Of a DNA stretch of 64,000 nucleotides, positions 54,901 to 62,473 are shown in pieces (the first letter of the stretch is position 1; every line of letters starts with the position of its first letter). The position numbers and the translations under genes are program-made. The DNA comes from Cladocopium goreaui (lineage: Eukaryota; Sar; Dinophyceae; Suessiales; Symbiodiniaceae): NCBI GenBank assembly GCA_947184155.2, contig CAMXCT020006751.1, forward strand, positions 160,001 to 224,000, read 5' to 3'. The notes under the pieces are model-generated. The model saw nothing but the letters and a program-made list of their open reading frames with translations, did not search any database and was not told where the DNA came from.

Positions 54901-57325
54901 TCCCACATCTGATGACGTCGAGATGGAACCACCTGAGCACAGAAAGGACGGATCAGGTTCTACGGAAGGGTCAGGGCAAACGGATGAGCCCACAAAACCA
55001 AGGTTTGGTGAATACCAGTGGTACGACAACATCAGGACTATGTCCGAAGTCGGAGACCTGGATGAATATGGTAGGTTTTGTATTGAAGGGCGTGATGTTA
55101 CCAAGCTGGGACCCCAAAATATCGTTGATCTCAATGAAGTGGTCCGGGACGCTATTGTCAGAGGAGGAGGTGACACTTGGTCAGTACCAGAGTTCCTCGC
55201 AAACTACTCCGACAACAACATCAGAAAACCCTTCTACAAACGGATCGAAGCGCCGCGAGATGGTTTCTTGAAAATCATCCCCACGACGGGAGCCCACTTC
55301 TTCAACTGCTTCTACTTTGGCGGTGTGGAGTATGCGGCAAACTATCGCTTCGAAACCGGTAATCGGCTCGACAGCTATGAGGACAAGGTGAGCATCTCAC
55401 TGAACAGGATCCTACGACACAATGTGGGGAAAGCCTCAGAATCACAAAGCTTGTTTTGTGACGATGCTGGCTGGGTACCCATTGAGGACGTACTCAAGTG
55501 TGAGTCAATCTGGAGACATGAGCACCAACGTTGGCCGCATGTCTTCCTCGCCCCCAAAGGGAGAGCAAACGATCGAAATGCATGGAACGTGAAAGAGGCG
55601 AGCAACCGCATGGCGTTGCTGTTCAAGATCATGTTCCACTGTGCCCGATATGGACGTCGTGTACGTGAACAAATCTTGGCGTTCGGGATCAACAAGGACA
55701 TTGATCGCAGCAGCCTGACATGCATTGACAACAACGTCAACGCGGACACGCCTATTCCCGACGAGGGGCTATTGCTCTATCCAGTTGCAGTTCGCGCTCC
55801 AACAGGGCACAAGGAGGGATCCTCCAGAGACGACGTCTTGTTGATGTCCTCCTTGCTCTCGCATCCGATTGCGCCCAATACCATCATGTCAATGCCGGTT
55901 TGCTTCCACATCACGAAGAAGACCAACCTTCGAAGCATTTGGAGGGAAGGACTGATTCCTGGAGGTCTTGGGGAAGGTCATCGTATGTTCACGTTCTTCA
56001 ATCCATACGTGCCGTGGGATCATCGCTCATGGACTATCACGAAGAGCGTTGACACACGAAAAGGGGACTACATCTGCCTCTACATCCCGACCGAGACCCT
56101 GATGGTGGAGTACGGTGGTCGATTGACGGATTCGGGACAGATCGTTTCGCCAAAGATCATCCCGTTATCAGCGATCAGAGGAGGATGGATTCAAGATCCA
56201 AAGGATCAAAACAACAAGACATGGCACCGGTTGTTCGTTCCGTCGGGCGACGACCAGGTAGTCCGGTCAGGCACTATCAAGTCAAGAACTGTCGCCACCA
56301 AGGAGTCCATTCTGAGGATCGCAAGTCAATGCATCGACGCCGAAAAGCAACCGTATGACGAGATCACCATGGATGCAATGAACATCGTCCACCAGTTCAG
56401 GAACAACCTAATTGAAGGGGGTGGACAAGAACAATACCTCGCCCGCATCAAGCTGGTCGACTACATCGTCGAGCGCAAGAGGGTGGAAACTTCAGGTTGC
56501 CGTCATTGCCCTCATTGCCTCAATGAGACGCCAACGAAATTGGCAGTATGTCTAGGATGCTGGACAGAGCTTGAGAGCTGTGGAATTCGACCTTATAGAT
56601 TACAAGCCCCTGAAGATGATGAAGACGAAGCCACCAAGAAAGAGATCGACGAGGAGGTTCGCCGACAGGAAGAATCGTTGTTCGAGGATACGGTCCACCA
56701 AGCGCAGGAAAACGTACCTGAACCCAACGATTATGGCTTCAATCCTGACGAAGTCGACTACAACGAAGGCGATGACGAGGAAATGGCTCAGGAGGAAGAG
56801 ACTCAGCAGGAAGACGACGAGATCGTTGAGGAGGACGACGATGATGACATGAACGTCGAACCTGAGAAAGAGGCTTCAGACAACCTGCCAGTATGGACCA
56901 AGAATCTTGTGCCTGGAAGCAAGGGTTTGCCAGGAGATGGACTAGTAAACAATGATGTCTCCGAGGCCGCGGCTCACTTGTACGACAATGCCGTGATGTC
57001 AAAGATCATCGCAATGTTCAGACTCTACCACAACCAGAGAGTCAATTTGACCCCAGAGGAATACTATGCGTTGATGACAATCACCAAGCGAGTCCGACTG
57101 GACCTGGACGACTTCTGCCCCTACACGGGCGAAGATCAGGACGGCAAACTCAAGCGGCCGACTGAGCAGGAATTGGACGCACTCTTTCAGGAGAAAGGGA
57201 AGACGAACTCATGGTCAGAGGGAGAATTGATGTACTCTGGGCGGCCGAGAAACATGATGATGCCTGTCATCAAAACTCTACAAGGAGAACCCCCTACTTA
57301 TAACTTGACTTATAACCAGGGTTAA
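51872..57325 (+). CDS. Long retroelement-linked polyprotein with zinc knuckle and Tpt1/KptA-like RNA 2'-phosphotransferase domain
   Basis: The frame is open from 51872 (KGLFEEVEKRNRTF), one base out of step with the upstream frame; there is no convincing ATG start, so it probably continues the same polyprotein. Residues 60-120 are Gln/Pro/Ser-rich. A globular region follows with PLMVAINNDSMFNG (near 53,130). A zinc ribbon MCGSCRG...HCINCS lies at about 53705-53795. CLYCGSAKHGHLEC at about 54790 is an exact CX2CX4HX4C zinc knuckle. From about 55,380 to 56,200 come SISLNRILRHN with a DDAGWVPIEDVL winged-helix part, VRAPTGHKEG, and VCFHITKKTNLRSIWREGL then IPGG. These match the LRH, RAxxGH and HxT...GL landmarks of Tpt1/KptA, which uses NAD+ to remove RNA 2'-phosphates. 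A second Cys ribbon (CRHCPHC...CLGC, about 56500-56570) and a very acidic tail end the protein. Confidence 0.7.
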   Translation, partial: KGLFEEVEKRNRTFSCIRDYVTTTATTQMGQGATEVSHIDGWDVPLMPKDGRNPPSQPDHPAWDPSPIRMMNDQQQREADAQRAQQQQQQTGPRSSAAGGRDGSSSAAGSAPPPKAPPSKPRPSTPPARKDWVIPRVPNGYLFRTSSMPDQRNSEFITSAWMDERDNFLLSIVQGPAAAAASTSGSAPWAQYLRRVTAYGCMVFGVCNPGVVTEDTASTISEKDWLRCYSHIVRKYMLTRAGCYLSTAGMLMMLGHHDVNIANQSELGRIKKLITNPLACRIIEAPSGPREVDKLAGDFRAGTTILMTDLMFRVGTQRGPHGIQMGLTDMGWESVEVFKIHDSEFERPLQQFLDTLDKVKQHLKTDTIDDGQVTVHLWLSLQFLHEQKPPHCVMLENDFKNQFVKGVIDLDQVTSRPLMVAINNDSMFNGVDSVTSRIAVELIEKMRLQGVLVTSDQRMWRSMYSQYGRQFSVLNTTKKGTLGKTAIWSVIEKNLFRQRVFLMCATNREYVSVLNEGAFKPEESGIDTKVLEDMTGPTEVFRIASGEMTPGDYATDDTTIFQRGPGTATNRFTKDKRFKTRWVEPVVGTHELEPVVSDRCMWFYIDNESSDIMCGSCRGAVTMDEIETCQLRPTHCINCSANTQDHYKRSAPTLEARKSVLLLAARLKVAFEECGIDMVDINQGFQAWLTFTASSLISNTLLPYGEHLMKSVSHMGGVRVSKRQALEIFRNGRGKQFSIYRERIYDEVAKKWLLAFRVTKDCGNVAYKDFFEQVAVPEVKDRNEIFGFSRASAEKTGDIIEFWLGVLDVANMAKGVVNVFNASVDPAEFLNGLEKALAQFTSTSRTTSTINDKRRGSFDCTLQTAEAEKVMKIIHAIPGYETLNDFNCLTEWEKDQVISQFRRKHHVTGDDANMGADADAQPGDESPTHPGEEEADEPANDPTDVVRDSEISGKQQLLDALGKLFTVSEDVNVCLYCGSAKHGHLECENEKKDEVRKVLKAVRASLEADSPTSDDVEMEPPEHRKDGSGSTEGSGQTDEPTKPRFGEYQWYDNIRTMSEVGDLDEYGRFCIEGRDVTKLGPQNIVDLNEVVRDAIVRGGGDTWSVPEFLANYSDNNIRKPFYKRIEAPRDGFLKIIPTTGAHFFNCFYFGGVEYAANYRFETGNRLDSYEDKVSISLNRILRHNVGKASESQSLFCDDAGWVPIEDVLKCESIWRHEHQRWPHVFLAPKGRANDRNAWNVKEASNRMALLFKIMFHCARYGRRVREQILAFGINKDIDRSSLTCIDNNVNADTPIPDEGLLLYPVAVRAPTGHKEGSSRDDVLLMSSLLSHPIAPNTIMSMPVCFHITKKTNLRSIWREGLIPGGLGEGHRMFTFFNPYVPWDHRSWTITKSVDTRKGDYICLYIPTETLMVEYGGRLTDSGQIVSPKIIPLSAIRGGWIQDPKDQNNKTWHRLFVPSGDDQVVRSGTIKSRTVATKESILRIASQCIDAEKQPYDEITMDAMNIVHQFRNNLIEGGGQEQYLARIKLVDYIVERKRVETSGCRHCPHCLNETPTKLAVCLGCWTELESCGIRPYRLQAPEDDEDEATKKEIDEEVRRQEESLFEDTVHQAQENVPEPNDYGFNPDEVDYNEGDDEEMAQEEETQQEDDEIVEEDDDDDMNVEPEKEASDNLPVWTKNLVPGSKGLPGDGLVNNDVSEAAAHLYDNAVMSKIIAMFRLYHNQRVNLTPEEYYALMTITKRVRLDLDDFCPYTGEDQDGKLKRPTEQELDALFQEKGKTNSWSEGELMYSGRPRNMMMPVIKTLQGEPPTYNLTYNQG

Positions 57326-57606
57326 CATATGTTATAACTAGGGTTATCTTATGTTATAAATTCCATAACTTATGTTAAACTTATATCTTAGTTATGGACT
57401 TATAAGTTAACTTGTATCTTTTAAGTGGAAAGATACTAAAAAGATACAAAAAAGTTAGCAAAGTTAACTTTTTTATTTTCAACTTTTGAAAGTTAGCTCG
57501 GTTTGCCATTTTTGCTTCATTTTGTGATCTTTTGCTGCGTGTGATTCAAATTTAGCGTTTCTTCTCAGTTTTGGCGAGCTCTTCGGTTTTTTGGGGCCTT
57601 TTTGCC
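57326..57606. other. AT-rich spacer after the retroelement
   Basis: TTATAAC, GTTAAC and AAGATAC words recur in both orientations (for example CATATGTTATAACTAGGGTT and ATCTTATGTTATAAATTCC). No polypurine tract or LTR could be recognised. A pyrimidine-rich TTTCTTCTCAG at about 57559-57569 could be a cis or trans splice acceptor for the next gene. Confidence 0.5.
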
Positions 57607-58956
57607 ATGCAAGGGGCGGGTCTGCTTCCAGCTGCTTCTGAGCAGCCTCAGGCTCAAATAGCTGCTACTGAGCAGGCTCGGGCTCAAATGCAACAGTGGG
57701 CACGCTTTCCGCTGTATTTGACCCAAGACGTTTGGAACATCTTGCAAGGGAGCTCCGAGAGACAGCTTCGGAAAGTGGAATGCGTCACTTCGCATCTTGT
57801 AACGTTGGGCTTACGAAACCCTTCGGAGCGGACCATGGCAACCGTGGCTGCTGTGATTGCTCAATGCGATGGCCAAAATATGGAGGATCCAGACACTGCA
57901 AAGCAAGTTGCTCTTTTGTCAACTGTGAAGAGTGTGATGAAGACCCATATCATCCGAGCTCGTCAGCTTGGCACTCCGATTGGGGGAGGTTACTTGCAGG
58001 AATTGCCTGTGACCTGGGAGCAGCTACCAGGAGAAATGCGCGAGCGCTTTTTTCCGACTGGATTGGTGCAGCCGCCGATTGACCTGAACATTGCATGGCG
58101 ATCTGGGAATGCGTGGCCAATGCGCAGCACTCATCGTTCTAGGCAATTGCAAGGTGGCCACACTGACTTGATCTCTTCTCAGGCTGGGTATGCTGCTGCA
58201 ATTGCCCAGCAAGCAGCGGTCACGACGGCTCAGGCTTTGCTTGCTTTGGTGAACCCGGGCGTAGTAGGGCGCTGTTCTGAAGTGCAGCTGCCTGGATTCC
58301 AGCAATTTCAGCCTGGGAACCGTGAGATGCCTGTCAGTCGAAGAGATGAGTCTTTGAGGTTGATGTTGGAAGAAGCCAATGCAGCTCCTGCAGCTGCTAG
58401 TTCTTCCAGCGTGCCGGCGGCTCCTGCCTCAATGTCTCAGCAGTTGGCCCTGACCAATGGCGAGCCGTCGCAAAGCGTTGGCGCTGTTGCGACGCCTGCA
58501 GCACCGTCTGCGGTGCAGCCAGCGGTGGATTCGCAGCCGGAGGGGTCAGCTGCGATGGAGGCCGCGGAGGCGGCGCAGGTGGAAGCAAGTTTGGCTATCT
58601 TGGCCAATGCTCATTACAATGAGACGCTGCCTTCAGTTTTGTCGCCGCCCGAGGAGGCGAGCGCATGCAAGCGGCCTGCAGGTAAGTCCGCTGTGAGCGT
58701 GAAGAAGATTATGAAGAGGCCTGCTGCTGCAGCAATGCTGGCTTCATCTTCCGAGAAAAGGATTTACCAGAAGCCTGCGGCTGCATCTTCGTCAATTGGA
58801 CCAAAAAAAAGGCCAGCGGCAAAGACAGATCAGGAGAAGAAGATTACTCGGGCTAAGGCTTACGAGCTGAGGCCAACGGGCTGCGCTCGCTGTCGCCATC
58901 AGCGCGGTTGTTGCCCCAGCTGTTGGAAGAAGAAAGGTATGATCCTTGTGGACTGA
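57607..58956 (+). CDS. KRPAA / Cys-cluster protein, about 449 residues
   Basis: The ATG at 57607 (MQGAGLLPAASEQPQAQIAA) follows a splice-acceptor-like TTCTTCTCAG. Residues 30-180 form a helical, conserved-looking domain with WARFPLYLTQDVWNILQGS and VTSHLVTLGLRNPSERT. The middle is Ala/Gln/Pro-rich. The C-terminal 90 residues hold CKRPAGKSAV, IMKRPAAAAMLA and KKRPAAKTDQ, then the cluster GCARCRHQRGCCPSCWKKKG. The Cys cluster probably binds zinc and resembles the candidate exon at 33157-33317. A G|GTATGATCC donor at 58937 suggests that the last six codons and the stop are intronic run-through. I know no function; such proteins are repeated in dinoflagellate genomes and look mobile-element linked. 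Confidence 0.7.
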   Translation: MQGAGLLPAASEQPQAQIAATEQARAQMQQWARFPLYLTQDVWNILQGSSERQLRKVECVTSHLVTLGLRNPSERTMATVAAVIAQCDGQNMEDPDTAKQVALLSTVKSVMKTHIIRARQLGTPIGGGYLQELPVTWEQLPGEMRERFFPTGLVQPPIDLNIAWRSGNAWPMRSTHRSRQLQGGHTDLISSQAGYAAAIAQQAAVTTAQALLALVNPGVVGRCSEVQLPGFQQFQPGNREMPVSRRDESLRLMLEEANAAPAAASSSSVPAAPASMSQQLALTNGEPSQSVGAVATPAAPSAVQPAVDSQPEGSAAMEAAEAAQVEASLAILANAHYNETLPSVLSPPEEASACKRPAGKSAVSVKKIMKRPAAAAMLASSSEKRIYQKPAAASSSIGPKKRPAAKTDQEKKITRAKAYELRPTGCARCRHQRGCCPSCWKKKGMILVD

Positions 58957-59282
58957 AATTTTGAGGCATTGCCACTATAGCCGCTTGGTTGGAAAACAGT
59001 TTTTCATTTTGGTGTTGCATCATTTCTTGGAGATATTTCATTGGAGATTGATAGGATATATATATATATATATATGTTCTAAAGATATATATAAATATAT
59101 ATACATATATTATATATATATATATTCGTCTCTCTCTCTCTCTCTTTCTCTCTCTCTGTCCATGGTCTGCATATTTTCTTGCATGCAGTATATGTTTGAT
59201 GTGTGTTTATGGGTTTGCTTCCGATCAATTTTGCTCAAAGCAACATATATTTGTACAACAGTTTTCTCTCGCTTTGCGCAAT
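58957..59282. other. Spacer or intron with AT and CT microsatellites
   Basis: (TA)n runs at about 59058-59074 and 59097-59124 and a (TC)n tract at 59129-59158. No coding sequence is seen. Confidence 0.75.
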
Positions 59283-59707
59283 CATGTGGCAGCCATTTGA
59301 TTGGAGGCGAGATGAGACCGGTGATTTTGTGCAAGTGCAGTGGCAGCAGCGCGGCATGGGTACTGGTCGCATGATTATGAAAACTTTGCCTGCGCTTTGG
59401 CGGGATAGCAAGGATGAGAAGCTTGACTGAAGTCTTGAGTGTGACTTCTGAGTCCCCGAAGCAGCGGCGCACGACGCCTGTTGAGCGATTGCCACTGAAG
59501 AAAGAACAGCAAGTCGTGGCAGAAATGATTTTTGCTACATTGGAGGCCTTGCGGGGTGAGAAGGGCAGGTCGATGTCTGCAGAGAGCCGCAATGAGCGTA
59601 TTCAATCGCTTGAGGATGTATCTTTGGATATTTTGGATGCATGTCTGAGTAGCGCTGATTTGATGAAGATTAAGGCTGTGGTGGAGAAGGTGACCTTTGA
59701 TTTATAG
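59283..59707 (+). pseudogene. Small hypothetical gene with one frame change, about 140 residues
   Basis: The ATG at 59283 gives MWQPFDWRRDETGDFVQVQW and stays open to a TGA at 59428. Between about 59412 and 59425 a second frame takes over (LTEVLSVTSESPKQRR) and runs to the stop at 59705. The two parts are similar in style and have little other sequence between them, so a one- or two-base change inside GAGAAGCTTGACTGAAG is likely. The second half is charged and helical (LKKEQQVVAEMIFATLEAL). I do not recognise the family. It could also be two exons joined by a very short intron, but no convincing borders are seen. Confidence 0.45.
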
Positions 59708-60419
59708 TGACATACTTTCCGATGGTCGAAAAGAAAGTGCTGCCTCGCAATGTTAGCGAAACAGGAAAGCTGTTTTTTTTCTAAAGTAAGCAGAACTCAT
59801 AACATGTATGTATCCGCAGCCGTTTTTTCAAGCTGACGGCTCCGGCTGCCCTTCTGTGGTGTATGACGGTGAAGCAGGCCGGGACAGGGTTATGTATAAT
59901 ATATATATATATATATATGTATGTATATATAGATTAATATAGATATACACATGACGTTCAAATAAAAAACACACACAGAAATATCAAGCCTGCGTGCGCG
60001 CGGCTGTTTGGGGGCCTGCGTGCGCGCGGCCGCTTTGAAGCCTGCTTGCAAGCCTGCGTGCGCGCGGCTGCAGAGAGTCTGCGTGCGCGCAGCATTGTAT
60101 AGCCTGCGTGCGCGCGGCTAGATGCAAGCCTGCGTCCGCGCGGCTGCACGGAAAGTCTGCGTGCGCGCAGCAAAGGAGCCTGCGTGCGCGCGGCGTGGAG
60201 CATGGCTCGATGGAGCTTATGCTCCGATTGGTTCATGCCTGCGTTCGCGCGGCGGGCCACATGATTGATTTGCCTCACATGTATTTATATATATATATGT
60301 GTGATTGAGCACCTCTTAATATAGTTTCCCCACTGAACTATAAATTATCATATACCATTTGTATGAATATATATATAATATATAGATACATCCGTTTTCA
60401 TTTTCCGTCTTGCCAGGTC
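59708..60419. other. Spacer with AT microsatellite and GC-rich repeat array
   Basis: A (TA)n run lies at about 59897-59920, the GC-rich array at 59986-60256 and further AT runs at 60283-60390. A CTTGCCAG acceptor-like site precedes the next ATG. Confidence 0.7.
59986..60256. repeat. GC-rich repeat array, GCCTGCGTGCGCGCGGC, about ten copies
   Basis: The 17-mer GCCTGCGTGCGCGCGGC recurs with spacers of 8-25 bp. Two copies carry the variant GTCTGCGTGCGCGCAGC. Each core contains an alternating purine-pyrimidine TGCGCGCG run. The array sits between AT microsatellites. Confidence 0.9.
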
Positions 60420-61931
60420 ATGGCGTCCACTTCATCGGAGGAGCCCGACCATAGACCACGTGGGCCGGATGATGCAGAGGAGGCGCTGCAGGCGGAGCGT
60501 GGTGACGCTGGCCTGCCTGATGCGCCGCAGGCGGAGCGTGGTGACGCTGGCCTGGATGATGCGCCGAAGGCGGAGCGTGGTGACGCTGGCCTGGATGATG
60601 CGCCGAAGGAAGAGCGTTCAGACGCTGCCCCTCTGGCCAAGGCGGAAGGGGATTCGGCCCTACCGGAAGTGGCTGCAGGAGACAAGACTGCGCCGCATGG
60701 AGGAGAAGGCGGCGAAAGCCGAAAGAATCGCCGTGGTGGGTGGCGAACCAAAAGCAACGTGGATCGGCAGCCGTGCTCAATCTGTTGGACAAAGGTGTCG
60801 AACACAGAACAAGGTTTGACACAACACCAACAGAGCAAGTATTGCCTGACCTGGCGATACAGGAATGAGGGACACTCGAAATGGGAGGCGGCGGCAATGG
60901 CGGAGAGGCAGCTGGCACAGGGGCTGCCGCTGCCGCCGCCTGTGCCCCCAGAGCGTTCCCGCTCAAGGACGCGCAGGGCTTCGCGCAGTCCGTTAGCCCG
61001 CGCAAGGAGCTCCGGCCGCAACACAGCCCGCCGCAGAGGGGAAGCGCGCGAGCGCGCTCTGGAAGAAGCAGAAGAAGAGGCCTGGAGAAGGCGTGAGCGC
61101 CGAAGGCAGGAAGAGGAAGAGGCGCGGTTGCGCGCCGCGGAAGAAGAAGCATATGAGAGGGAAGCGCGCAGAAAAGACAAGGCGCGCGCGCGCGCCATGG
61201 AGGAAGAAGAAGAGCTTGCGAGGCAGGACCGCAGAGAACGCAAGGCGCGTGCGCGCGCCATGGAGGAAGAAGAAGAGCTTGCGAGGCAGGACCGCAGAGA
61301 ACGCAAGGTGCGTGCGCGCGCCATGGAGGAAGAAGAACTGCACAGACAAGAACGGGAAGGTCGTAAGCAGCGCGAGGACCGCACGCGCGCGGTAGAGGAA
61401 GATGAGGAACGGAAAGCGTCCAAACGGCGTGAGTCGCGCGCGCGCGCTGCTGGAACAGACGATGCACTTTTCGATGGCATACCTGTGTGGGAACTGAAGG
61501 CATGCCGCGACCGACTGGTGCGTGAGCGCGCTGGAGCCGACAGCAAAGAGAAGCCTATGGTTCCAGTGTCGAAGGAAACGACTGCAGCAGCTGCCAAAGC
61601 TGGAACTGGGCGCGGCAAGGAGCCAGCTGCCGCGCCGGACAAAGAGAGTTCGTCTTACAGCTACTATACCAGCAGTTCCGAAGAGCAAGACGGCAACACA
61701 GAGGCGGCGCCCGCGCCCGCTGCAGAGAGCAACCAAGCAGCTGCCAAACAAAAGGAGAAGGCGTCCGTGGCTGATGCCAAGAAAGCCCAAGCTGCGCCCA
61801 AGAAAAAAGATGCGGCGTTCGCGCCGGCCGAACCAAAGCAGGCGGCGGCGGCGCCTACGCTGCCTGGCATCGAATTCGTGGATCGCCTCCTGCAGACTGC
61901 GATCCGTGAGGGTTTGCAAGGCCTGAAATAG
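60420..61931 (+). CDS. Zinc-finger / coiled-coil protein with internal repeats, about 503 residues
   Basis: The ATG at 60420 starts MASTSSEEPDHRPRGPDDAE just after a CCAG acceptor-like site. Residues 20-60 hold three or four copies of a 13-residue repeat (DAPKAERGDAGLD). A C2H2-like finger PCSICWTKVSNTEQGLTQHQ lies near 122-148 and continues to SKYCLTWRYRNEG. It is followed by SR-rich sequence and a long Arg/Glu coiled-coil region, about 215-345, in which RARAMEEEEELARQDRRERK is repeated almost exactly. The C-terminus is Ala/Lys-rich and ends LLQTAIREGLQGLK. Nucleic-acid binding is likely from the finger and charge; the exact role is unknown. On the minus strand this gene produces long Arg/Ser open frames that I treat as shadows. 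Confidence 0.65.
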   Translation: MASTSSEEPDHRPRGPDDAEEALQAERGDAGLPDAPQAERGDAGLDDAPKAERGDAGLDDAPKEERSDAAPLAKAEGDSALPEVAAGDKTAPHGGEGGESRKNRRGGWRTKSNVDRQPCSICWTKVSNTEQGLTQHQQSKYCLTWRYRNEGHSKWEAAAMAERQLAQGLPLPPPVPPERSRSRTRRASRSPLARARSSGRNTARRRGEARERALEEAEEEAWRRRERRRQEEEEARLRAAEEEAYEREARRKDKARARAMEEEEELARQDRRERKARARAMEEEEELARQDRRERKVRARAMEEEELHRQEREGRKQREDRTRAVEEDEERKASKRRESRARAAGTDDALFDGIPVWELKACRDRLVRERAGADSKEKPMVPVSKETTAAAAKAGTGRGKEPAAAPDKESSSYSYYTSSSEEQDGNTEAAPAPAAESNQAAAKQKEKASVADAKKAQAAPKKKDAAFAPAEPKQAAAAPTLPGIEFVDRLLQTAIREGLQGLK

Positions 61932-62473
61932 CCTGTTTCACCCCTACCGCACAGACCGCCAGTAAAAAAAGATGCTCTGTAGTTCAAGGGAGTAAGGTTA
62001 GCAAGGAATATGACAAAACACGTATGTATATTCAGAAAATCCAAGGGAAAAGTAAAAAATACGTATGTATTTGCCCATACGGATCACAAAACGCGTATGT
62101 ATTTTCACATGTGTCCTCGTATTTTTATTGATTGATATGCTATGTCGGAGATGTATTTTTAATGTATTTTTTTGTATTTTTTTCACACGGGATAACATTA
62201 AAAAAAAAACGCGTATGTATGTTGCTTTCCAAGCAAAAGAAAACCCAAAAACACGTATGTATATTCCTTTAGAGGTAAGGAAACGCGTTTGTATATTGTA
62301 CTTTGACAGCCCCGGAAGCAAATATACGAATGTATTTTTCCACAAAACACAGAAAACTATAGAAAAATGAACAAGATTCTCCGCAACTGTTGCACTCTCA
62401 AGACAGAGTTGTGGGTGCGCAGTCAAACGGCTCTTTGCTGTCACTTTTGCCCTCCTTGTTTTGAATCATATAT
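61932..62473. other. Spacer with dispersed ACGTATGTAT repeats
   Basis: Between 62015 and 62345, AAAACACGTATGTATATTC and variants (ACGCGTATGTAT, AATACGTATGTAT, ACGCGTTTGTAT, ATACGAATGTAT) occur about nine times at 25-60-bp spacing. No gene is seen. Confidence 0.75.
62015..62345. repeat. Dispersed 12-14-bp repeat AMACRCGTATGTAT, about nine copies
   Basis: The core CGTATGTAT recurs with irregular spacing, so this is not a simple tandem array. The core carries ACGT or CGCG palindromes. Confidence 0.8.

Larger units (their letters stand above)
42314..57325 (+). mobile_element. Copia-type retrotransposon with a very long 3' coding extension, 5'-truncated
   Basis: Gag (partial), protease, integrase, reverse transcriptase and RNase H appear in copia order, with integrase before reverse transcriptase. 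Coding then continues for about 9 kb. The whole 15 kb is open except for four frame changes near 44190, 47250, 48175 and 51870, each explained by a one- or two-base gain or loss and none by an in-frame stop. The 5' end is cut by the terminal repeat at 42313. I found no LTR at either side. It is either a recently broken copy or an intact element with base-calling indels. Confidence 0.7.

Noticed and set aside
57326-57570. 3' LTR of the copia element
   Set aside because: No match to the 26.4-26.7 kb region, no polypurine tract and no TG...CA borders could be found by eye.
60398-61919. Minus-strand frames of 300-400 codons (Arg/Ser/Ala- and Leu-rich)
   Set aside because: They are shadows of the repetitive coiled-coil gene at 60420-61931. 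No domain is visible in them.
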